From Zygnema cylindricum (lineage: Eukaryota > Streptophyta > Zygnematophyceae > Zygnematales > Zygnemataceae), in contig JBBHKE010000346.1 in the NCBI GenBank assembly GCA_037447655.1, positions 1-64,000 on the forward strand: a DNA stretch of 64,000 nucleotides. Reading direction: 5' to 3'. Made by a program: the position numbers and the translations under genes. The first letter of the stretch is position 1; every line of letters starts with the position of its first letter. Shown piece after piece: positions 53,474 to 64,000 of this stretch. Under the pieces are notes generated by a model. It made no database searches. It was not told where the DNA came from and saw only the letters and a program-made list of their open reading frames with translations.

Positions 53474-55311
53474 TTGTGTAGATAAGATTTACAATTGAGA
53501 TGTACATCTTTTTATAACCTATAATTGATTCACTTTTTGTTTTTTTTATTCCTTTCATATACTCGCATTTGTTTCCCATTGCCCTTTTTTAATGAAGGGT
53601 ATTATACTCGTTGCTGTTTGTCAATTGAGTATCTTTGCATCGAATCAGTCTTGTTTTGAGCTTGTGTCATGGCTGCTGTTTATTTGCACATTTGTCCACC
53701 TGAAATTCAAATTAGGATTTCTATAGCAACTCTTTCACCAAAAAAAAATTTTATTGCAGGATGTCTTTGAAGTGTTGGTTGCCCATGAGTATTGCAAGAC
53801 CTCAATGCTCAATTCTCTACGGAGAGTGAAAATCAGAGAGAACTGGTCATTTTAAACAAAGGTAATAAAGGGAAACAGAAAATCATTGCAAATGAAGCAA
53901 AGTAGGTAACATACATCACTTAAGAATGGTGCTGTGGGGATGGGTTACATGGAAGGATAAACTCTCAGTGAAGACAAAAGCAAGATGGTGCAAACGTGTG
54001 TCTATTATTATATGTTTTCAAAGTGGCGCTATATTGTAGTTGCATCGTTCTATATTGTTCTACATACAGCATAAATTAATAACTTCTTTTTGAAAAAGAT
54101 GCTGGTAAACCATCCGAGGACATGGATGGAGCACAAGGCAAAAATTAAGATAATAATGTCACACTAGACCAAAGAACAAAACAAGACCATTGCAAAAACC
54201 AGCGACAAGCAAGAACAAGTTCAAGATATGAATAGAAACCAACAAAAATCAAAAATAAAAAACTAATCAAACTACTCAGTGAGTTAATATTGGTGTTAAT
54301 AACACTTGTTCGGGTTTTTTTTTTAACCTTTGACACAGAGTAGCGTCACACAGGTTTTTTTCTTAGCGCTAAGTTGGTGAGCAGTCCAAAGTCGCCCATA
54401 TCTCTTGCACCTATATTATTATTAATGACACTAAAATAGCCCCACACTAAACATTTCTTCACACATATAACGATTCACGCAGTACCAATCCAACACCTAA
54501 CATAACTAAAATCCCTAAAAGGAGCACCACCTAATTCCCCACACTCGGTAAGGCCCTCGAAGGAAGAACATGTTAGTAGAGTCAACTGAAGGATTTCATA
54601 CCATAAGTTTGATGTGCAAAAATATTTCGTAACGCTGTAAGTATTAGCCCGAATTGTACAACAACTAAACGATTCTTTCACATATAGTACGCGTACAAGT
54701 ACGGGATATAGCATGTCCAATTGTTTTCACAATCACAGTGGTCCAACTGTCTATGTCAGCCCTCTTTACAAGTATGTCAGTACTCCAGTTTTTCGAGAAA
54801 GGTACTCTAAATCACATTTCACTTTCCTAGAAGCAAATGTTCTCCAACCAATTGTAGGAATTCAACAAACAGTTAATGAACAAAAATAAGATTTTTGTGT
54901 ATTCACTCGAGGTCCATAAACTCAAAAAGGGTGTAAAACCAAAACGTTTTGCCAAGAAAAACAAAAGCTAGTTGCTTCCATTAAAATTCACTACACGATG
55001 TACAATGTGGAAGCAGGGAACAAAAAAAAACCTATCTCCACATACCAGTGTATGTAGTGACTTTAACAACTAAACAGTAATTGCGGTCGCGTGCAGTCTC
55101 AAGTGACGCAAAAGATATCTCAGCTCAATAACAGCGAGGAGATAAAAGAAAAAAAAATAAGTGTTACTGGACAGTACAAATTCCCTAGCAATCCAAGAGA
55201 TTCAATCAGCACCTGAAAACTCACAAAAGTTGGGCTTCAACATGCAGAATACAAAATTTACGACTGTACAAGACCTGCTTGATATCGACTTAGTTAACCT
55301 TCTGCGTTTGT
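53474..55311. other. Intergenic between two convergent genes
   Basis: No gene is seen. A degenerate family A MITE spans about 54268-54485 (ends CAGTGAGTTAATATTGG and ATATAACGATTCACGCAGTA). Next to it, 54600-54735, is a decayed family C fold-back element (ending CCAATTGTTTTCACA). Confidence 0.5.
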
Positions 55312-56119
55312 TTAAAATTCCTGAGAGGCCGATCCCTTCTCAGCACCTCCACCAGATGTTTTCTTAGGAAGGAGGACAGAATGGATGTTTGGCTGCACAA
55401 AAAAGGTTGAATAGAGCATCAGAAGACTGCAAGGAAAACAAATTGAAGTTGCTCAGAAGAAAACGAAAGCTTCCAACAAAAGAGACAACAACAATGTCTT
55501 ACGAGACACTTAAGAGGGCATTAAGAACTTTCAACGGTGGTAATGAAAGCCACCACTTAGGGGAAGCTTACCAGCACACCACCGGCAGCAATGGTTACTG
55601 CTCCGAGCAGTTTGCTCAACTCTTCATCATTCCTCACAGCAAGCTGAATATGTCGAGGAACAATCCTGCTTTTCTTATTATCCCGAGCAGCATTTCCTGC
55701 CAGTTCAAGCACCTGTTGGAGGCACCATCCAGCAAGATGATCAATTACAAGAATACAGACAACATGTGATGGATTACAACAACACAAATAGCATGTGATG
55801 GTGAGCACAAAAACAAAAGTAGCATGTTATAACAGACCGTGTCGCTGACGGCAACATAAAATCTTGACTTGCAAGACAAATTAGGTTACAATAAGTCGTC
55901 CAGGAATTCCTTCAATGAAACCCGATGCGAAGGAAGACCCACCTCTGCCGCCAAATACTCCATCACAGCAGCCAGGTAGACAGGAGCGCCAGCCCCCACA
56001 CGCGTGGCATACTTGCCAGCCTTTAAAAAACGGGCGATACGACCGACAGGAAACTGTAAGCCAGCCTTCTGCGACCTGGAAACTGACTTAGTACCTTTGC
56101 TTCGGCCTCGTCCACTCAT
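55312..56119 (-). CDS. Histone H2A.X
   Basis: Three exons (55943-56119, 55572-55712, 55312-55392) give 132 residues. The histone fold is unmistakable: [94 protein letters not shown]. The C-terminus is GSASQEF, the SQE-phi motif that defines H2A.X. The serine is phosphorylated by ATM/ATR kinases at DNA double-strand breaks. Introns are phase 0 with clean GTGGGT, GTAAGC and AG borders, a sign of a polyadenylated, replication-independent type gene. No canonical histone stem-loop was looked for beyond the stop. It is convergent with the RabGGTase gene and divergent from the wax synthase gene. Confidence 0.96.
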
Positions 56120-56529
56120 GGTAATAGCGGTAAAGAAAATGGATCGGATAGAAATATGGAATGCAAGACAAACTCAAAAATCAATATGAGCTGACCTAAT
56201 TTCAGCTCGCGGAAATTATAGTTGAAACAGAGCTTGTGAAACTTGAGCTTTGAGAAACTTTGAAGTTCCAACGTTATCATATTCTGGAGCAAGATAGTTT
56301 TTGAATTTTTTTGGCACGGACAAGCGTTTGACTTTTTGGTACAAAAGTACAGTAAAGTACGGAAAAGCAGTACATTATCAGCATAAGATTTTATAATTTT
56401 TTGTTAGCCGTTACGGGATTTTTCGCTAGGGTTCGTCGCTGAATTACATGTACTGTCCTGTACAACCTCGGAAAATCGTTCGATCTCCGGCCAATACTTC
56501 TAAATCGGAACGCTATAACCCGTATCGCA

Positions 56530-56660
56530 GGACAGAGGTCACAGTCACGTCGGATCCGGAACGGATTCGGGTGCCAAACTTTGGGGTCCGGCCGGATTCG
56601 GCCGGGTGATTCAAAAAACTGAAAAAGAAAAACAAATTCGGGTACGGCCGAGTAAGCCAA
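56530..56660. mobile_element. Fragment of the hAT-type MITE end
   Basis: It begins CAGAGGTCACAGTCA, close to the terminal repeat of the element at 20611-21293, and then has ATCCGGAACGGATTCGG and TGCCAAACTTTGGGG, which match the inverse of 21190-21240. There is no second end, so it is truncated, possibly by the neighbouring MITE. Confidence 0.75.
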
Positions 56661-56687
56661 AAACGAGACAAACTGTACTTGCCACTA

Positions 56688-57304
56688 CACCGCGAATCGT
56701 AATTAGAGTAAATTACCCTAATTCGGTCGCTCGAAATTTCGACTCTATGACATCAAATAGAGTAAACGATTCTAATTTTTTCATTATTCTAATTTAGGTA
56801 AGTTTAATTAGCGTAACAGAATTGTAATATAGGTTCGTTTTAAATAGTGTGGAGTACGGACGACGTTCGACCGTGCAAAACTGTACTTTTTTAAAGTAAA
56901 AAGGTACAAATAATGATTTAATACAATCGCGCTCGCACGTGAAATCGGACTAAACGAAAAATCAATCACATCGAAAAAAAGCCGTTCGCATAACTCTCGT
57001 CCGTCGACAGCATCGTCGTCAGTGTGAACATTAACTGACATTCAGCGCGACAAATAATACTAGCGTCATAATGACGTCAAAACTATACGGACTGACAGAT
57101 TTTGTACATCCACGTAATTTAGTGTTTATTATTTCAGCGCGGATATTTATTGCCGACAAAACCCAATATAGAGTACTTAAATAAATTAGAGTAAACTTCG
57201 ACTGTGAAAAAGTTCTATCACATAAATTAGAGTTTATTACTCTAATTGTTTTTTTTGGTTTTTTTACTCTAATTTTTTCATTACTCTAATTACGATTCGC
57301 GGTG
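56688..57304. mobile_element. TA-flanked MITE, family A, long form (617 bp)
   Basis: The ends are CACCGCGAATCGTAATTAG and its inverse, with TA borders. The interior carries many TAATTAGAGT words near both ends. Its middle resembles the 317-856 copy (ATAGTGTGG..TACGG..GACG, then ACTGTACYTTTT). No ORF. Confidence 0.88.
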
Positions 57305-58288
57305 TACTGTTGTTTTTAGACAAACGGTCGTCCTGAACGCCGTCAATATTGTACAACTGAGAATAGAAATGACGAGACTGCTTGACGGCCGTCCCATTCG
57401 CCGTCACAAAATATCCTACTAAGGCCATTCGTAATTATTTGTACCATTTAATACTATTTAATTTTGTTTTTTGCAAAATCTATCAAGATTCTCCAAACGT
57501 CGAGTAGACATTGACCGTCCGATGTTTTTGTTTCGGTATCCGCGAAGCAATCGCTCCATGCAGCCGGCACATGACCACAGTGCCTTCACTGTCCTCGAGG
57601 ACTGCAGCCAGATACAGGCCGTATAATGCCACGATGGACGGCCAATACAAGTACATTACAGTACAGTGCTGTACTGTATTGGAGGTTTTGTGACTTCGAA
57701 CAGAAAGCATGCAAATCCACCAAAATCCACCGAAACAATTTTTGCCGGAGGATATCCGTTTACTTTGTTTTGACTATTATCGCACTTATGGATTTTGAGT
57801 TTTAAAACATAGCCGTATTAGTTATTACAATGAAATAGTACGATATTACAAATCTGAAATCTTCCATTCCTTCCATTCAGATTATACGTCTTTGACGATT
57901 TTCAATATCTGAACACAAGCTTACGTGTGGTGCCTGGTAGTACGGAAACGCCTACGGCGGGCGGCAGGCCGTGGTCGCCTACGTGGCCATCGTACCTTCG
58001 TGGTACTTTGTGTTTCCAGTCATTACAGGAACGTGACGCGAGAGCGATTGTATTTTCTGTAGTTTACTGGCACGACCTGATTGAAAATTCGCCTGAAAAT
58101 TAATGCCAGCAAACGTTTCCGTACAATTACTGCCAGCTCGAAGATCGTGAAAAGATACGCACAGTCCGGAAGTTCCCCATACCCATCAGGTTTGTTCGTG
58201 TCCACGTGGTGCCTTCGGATGTACGTTTAGTGGTAAGCCATGGTGGATTCTCTTCCGTAAATGATGCCCGAGTGCCTACCTGCAAGCC
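57305..58288. other. Intergenic, 5' flank of the wax synthase gene
   Basis: No gene is seen. 57515-57560 resembles 17205-17250 (GACCGTCCGAT, then CGCGAAGCAATCGCTCCATG), an unclassified dispersed repeat. 57950-57985 is a short GC-rich patch. Confidence 0.5.
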
Positions 58289-59566
58289 ATGGCTGCCAGT
58301 CTGTCTTTGCCATGGATGCACGCTGCCTGCTTGGCAGCACTTCTTGCCGTTGTATGCTCATTGTACGTCTATTTGGTAGTTCGCCACGTGGCATCTGGTT
58401 TTCCCCGCCTTTTTGCATCTGCCCCTGTGTTTGCGTTTTATGTGGCGGTTCCTCGTCTCGTCAACCAATCAGAAAACACCGCCGTGTGTGCGGCTCTCTT
58501 TTGTGCGCTGACGTGGCTATCTTCGTTTCGTCTTCTCGGATTCTGCTTCCAACGTGGCGTTCTAGTTGAACCATTTGCAAATCGAAGCTTCCTCTGCTTC
58601 CACGTGGCACTCGCTATGCCAATTCACTTCCGTACTGCTTCTTCTCCTCCTCTTAGACGCTCGTTTCTACTAAAGAACGATTATTTTCCACGTAGCATGC
58701 TAACGTGGCTGTCCGAAACAGCCACTTCTGCCTCCTGGCGCTCCCTGATTTGTCGCAGCGCCTCCAAGCTGCTCCTAATGGCTCTCTTCTGCCACCTGTA
58801 CGACTACATTGAACGCAGTTATCCTGTTTTGCATACAATCTTTTACGCTGTCAATCTGTATCTGTTCGCCAGTTTCTTGTGTGAAGCCTTCGGGTCCATG
58901 GCGATAGCTTTATTAGATATGCCAGGGCAGTCAGCCTTCAACCAACCATATCTGGCATCTTCTCTGGAGGATTTTTGGGCTAGGCGATGGAACCTTCTCA
59001 TAAGCTGTCTTTTGCGAGATACTATTTTCAAGCCTGTCTTGGTATTACTCACACCGGAGGAGCCTTTGAAGGATGTCACTTCACATCTTGGAAATGGCAC
59101 ACCCAACATGGATATAAGAAGGTTAATTTCAAAGGACGGAGGGGAAGTAGCTGTGGAGAATGTCGGGAAACTCATTCGCCGCTCTGGAGTCAAGGAAAAA
59201 GGGACACCTGGTAACTCGGTTGCGACAGCTGCCAAAGCTAGGGTTCCCCTTTGGCCTCGTCTTGTAGCAATGATGGCTACTTTTTTTGTTTCCGGCTTAA
59301 TGCATGAGCTTGCAGTGTGGTACCTTTCTGATAAGGTCACTGGCGAGATGACTGTTTTTTTCACTCTTCACGGTTTTGCGACTGCATTAGAATTGGTCGT
59401 TAAGAGGACAATGAAAGGGAAGATCGTTCTTCCGAGGTTGTTTTCTTCTTTTCTCACTATTACTTTCATATTCTTAACGGGAAAGTGGCTATTTTTTGGA
59501 CCTTTACTCTCAACCGGAATTGATCTCTTAGCGCTGGAAAATGCTCGCCGCATTCTTGCTGTTTAG
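58289..59566 (+). CDS. Wax synthase (long-chain-alcohol O-fatty-acyltransferase), MBOAT, intronless
   Basis: Single exon, 425 residues, with about seven hydrophobic segments. Family signatures are SSFRLLGFCFQRG (about 72-84), SLEDFWARRWNLLISCLLRD (about 223-242), the catalytic-histidine region FVSGLMHELAVWYL (about 333-346), and VTGEMTVFFTLHGFATALE followed by KWLFFGPLL. These match plant jojoba-type wax synthases and the related acyl-CoA:sterol acyltransferases, which join an acyl-CoA to a fatty alcohol or sterol in the ER membrane. Between DFW and HEL there is an unusual hydrophilic stretch of about 65 residues (VTSHLGNGTPNMD to GTPGNSVATAAKA) that typical members lack. The substrate (fatty alcohol, sterol or diacylglycerol) cannot be fixed from sequence. 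The start is the ATG that begins MAASLSLPWMHAA. Confidence 0.9.
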   Translation: MAASLSLPWMHAACLAALLAVVCSLYVYLVVRHVASGFPRLFASAPVFAFYVAVPRLVNQSENTAVCAALFCALTWLSSFRLLGFCFQRGVLVEPFANRSFLCFHVALAMPIHFRTASSPPLRRSFLLKNDYFPRSMLTWLSETATSASWRSLICRSASKLLLMALFCHLYDYIERSYPVLHTIFYAVNLYLFASFLCEAFGSMAIALLDMPGQSAFNQPYLASSLEDFWARRWNLLISCLLRDTIFKPVLVLLTPEEPLKDVTSHLGNGTPNMDIRRLISKDGGEVAVENVGKLIRRSGVKEKGTPGNSVATAAKARVPLWPRLVAMMATFFVSGLMHELAVWYLSDKVTGEMTVFFTLHGFATALELVVKRTMKGKIVLPRLFSSFLTITFIFLTGKWLFFGPLLSTGIDLLALENARRILAV

Positions 59567-61916
59567 AGGTACTTGTTTACCATTTAGATTTTATCATAGG
59601 TTTTAGAGTTTTTCATTTTCTGGATATCAAGCTCATATAACCGTTGCGTTCAGTTAGATTGCTCATGTAATTTATAAGGCATACGTATATTCAGAAACCT
59701 ATGCTGGTTTCTTTATAAGGCAGAAGATTGGTTTTCTACTTTCAAACACAAGGTGGTCGTATTCTTTTAATTTTATACATTTTCATATTCTGGAAGACAC
59801 TGGAGAATTTTCAATGGGCCCATGGTTCTAAGTTGTAGTGATCAATGAAACGCAGAAGAATGGAAATGTATGAAAATGGAGTGGAACAGAATGCTTTCTA
59901 GTTCAGCTGTGAAATGTGATTACCGAAGAATACTAAAAACTGAAACTAAAAACAGGAACGCAAGATTAAAAAGAAGTTGAGTTGGGTGTTTAAATAAAAA
60001 ATAAAACCATATCAGAAACTTGTATGGTAAATGTTTTATCACTGCCGACATTCTGCTAACTGACGTATTAAACCAGAACTACAGGGCATCTTTTTGCACG
60101 CCAGGTTCACTTTAACAGAGTGTCTCTTACTAGTCATGTGATTGCACAGGTTCCTACAATTTCTCGGTTTCCTGCTGAAAAATTGCTAGTATTGTCCACG
60201 GGTCGTCCGATTAATACTGTAGTCTAGCCCCATTCAGCACTTAGCTCAGCCCCATCTATAATTTCACGGCGGAAAATGCTCATTCAGGGTTTGTTTTCCT
60301 TGATTGATTGTGTAAAGCCATACTTACATTTTGTCAATTTCAAATTTTGCCATTTAAAATAATAGTTTATTCATCTCCTTTTATCTTGTTGAGTGGTGTG
60401 TACAGTCAACAACCTTCTCTAATTACACAGTTGTTTCTTGGTCAAGAGAACCTGAATTAGATGATTGCTTGCAGTTACATTTATTAGGAGCATATTTTAC
60501 TGTCTGATTTTGAATTGTCCAGGGATGATGGAGATGCAATCTCACTAGACCGTCGCTTCTCCCTCGACAAGGATATTTTGAAGCAAGTGCTGTGCAATAC
60601 AGTGATACATAAATGGATGTATGATGACAAAAGAACCTTCAGCTTTGCTCAGCATACTACTGCAGTTATCACAAAAGCTATGTTAAATTTCCCAACAAGA
60701 CATTATGTTTCTATCCCATGGACTTCAATATCAAGGTCTAAGTGACTGTCGAGAGAGTGGTTAACCAAAGTCTTCCATTCACCCTGAAAATCAACCAGGC
60801 GCAAACTAAATCCTTTACCAAACAAGTCACATCCTACCATGACAATGTCGATGTTACTCTATTGCCCAACATTACATATACATGAATGCCTTCATTTTGC
60901 CCTTTACTTCGCTCCACTACTCCTGGTGCTCACCAATTTCATTGAAAGCAAAGCAGTGTTCTTTTAACAAAGATTTTTTAACAATTGCAACTATGTTCTT
61001 GGGCATGCGAATGGGTATGCCGTAAAAAATCGGACCATCCAACCATTCCGCTTTGCATATGTACGAAGGAAAAAGGTGAAGAAAAATGCGCTTGAGTACC
61101 TCTCATAACTCTCTCTCTCGCTCTCTTCTCTGTCCCACTCTCCCTCTCCTTCTCCCTCCACATATTGGAACAGATAAGCTAATTGAAATTTCAGTCAAAG
61201 TTGCAAGCCCATATTTGAAAATAACACGCAATTCACCTTTCAGCTATCATGGCAACGTCTCAACATCAATCCACGACTCCCTACTAACTGTACAGCTTGT
61301 ATCTGGACAAATAAATAAAGCACATATATTCAGAAGGTACTTCACCACCATTACAGCTCTACGGTAATTCGAGGCAAAGCTCGAGCAAATTTGAACAAAA
61401 GTCAGAAGGAAGAGAAATGTAGACTTGCTTCCAAGCCAATATACCAATCAGCTTCAGCTGAATACCTAACCCAACCGTTATTACACATTTATTTTTGCAT
61501 TTGATATCATCTTGTACTTCCATTCTTCGCCAAAAGGCCGAAAATGCCGTAACCTTCAATATCTCTGCATCCTTGTTTTTCCTTCCTTGTCTTAATTGTT
61601 GACATTCAACATAGTTCCGGAGTACTTTTTTGTCGAAGTAAAGTAGGGACAAAAGGAAATCCTCTGGGCTGGTCACCTACGTCTTACTCAAGGGCAACCC
61701 ACCATGCCTTAACACTTCATTTTATAGATGAATTTTACACCTTCAAGTATGTAAGAGGCTCTCAAGAGTCTGAGTATATATTGTCTGAGCAGTCACATGT
61801 GCAAAAAAAGAGTTGACTGTCCAGCTCTCCAAAGGAATAAATGTAATATAATGTTTTGCAGATACTTTTCAAACCTCTGCAGAGCTCAGCGTGCACTCCT
61901 CAACCTCCTCACTCCT
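59567..61916. other. Intergenic between wax synthase and MAPKK
   Basis: No confident gene. A 76-codon plus frame (60515-60745) follows a CAG acceptor-like site but has no recognised motif. CT/TC-rich bases lie at 61105-61160. Confidence 0.45.
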
Positions 61917-63863
<1,947 letters not shown>

Positions 63864-64000
63864 CTAGTATAGGAAGCAAATACAATAGCCAACTTTTCTT
63901 TATGATTCGCAACATCTTCAGATTTTCATGGGGAAAAGAAGGTGCATCGACATTGCAGATAGCGTCAGATCCCCACTGATTTAAAAAAAAAAAAATGCTA

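Noticed and set aside
59013-59364. Minus-strand frame inside the wax synthase gene
   Set aside because: It is antisense to a strongly supported coding exon and has no family resemblance.
60515-60745. 76-codon frame after a splice-acceptor-like CAG
   Set aside because: No partner exon and no recognisable motif; kept only as a note in the intergenic entry.

Overview
The window is nuclear DNA of a green-lineage eukaryote, most likely a streptophyte (a charophyte alga or a land plant). Its genes have GT-AG introns. They encode plant-type proteins: a chloroplast RelA/SpoT homologue of the RSH2/3 class, a histone H2A.X ending in SQEF, a jojoba-type wax synthase, a PRA1 protein, a RabGGTase alpha subunit with C-terminal leucine-rich repeats, and a MAPKK with a plant-style activation loop. 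The species cannot be named from the sequence. There is no operon logic; genes are separated by AT-rich DNA full of small transposable elements.

Layout. 103-16570 (-) is one large gene of about 25 small exons. It begins with a VAP/MSP-like domain and continues as a long coiled coil. Its introns hold polypurine tracts, a minisatellite, duplicated exons and MITEs. 16.6-25.1 kb is a gene-poor transposon patch: a hAT-type MITE with a perfect 8-bp target duplication, two long-inverted-repeat elements each with a perfect 8-bp duplication and each nested in another MITE, and several TA-flanked MITEs. 25323-25940 (+) is an intronless PRA1 gene. 26-29.7 kb is intergenic. 29796-30181 (-) is a Pro/Gly-rich small protein with an apparent frameshift. 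30.4-37.2 kb is another repeat patch, with two 278-bp twin elements. 38051-42013 (+) is RSH in 6 exons. 42-45.1 kb is intergenic. 45148-47292 (-) is a small, incompletely resolved gene, divergent from RabGGTase alpha (47625-53473, +, 8 exons, one intron with an approximately 108-unit CT microsatellite). 53.5-55.3 kb is intergenic. 55312-56119 (-) is H2A.X in 3 exons. 56.5-57.3 kb holds MITEs. 58289-59566 (+) is an intronless wax synthase. 61917-63847 (-) is the 3' part of a MAPKK that runs off the right edge.

The genes do not form one pathway. RabGGTase alpha and PRA1 both act on prenylated Rab GTPases, but they lie 22 kb apart and look unlinked functionally. The RSH (850 codons), RabGGTase (729 codons) and H2A.X (132 codons) models each close in frame across all junctions. 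The large coiled-coil gene has one unresolved early exon and an uncertain middle. All repeat calls were made by eye, without database searches.
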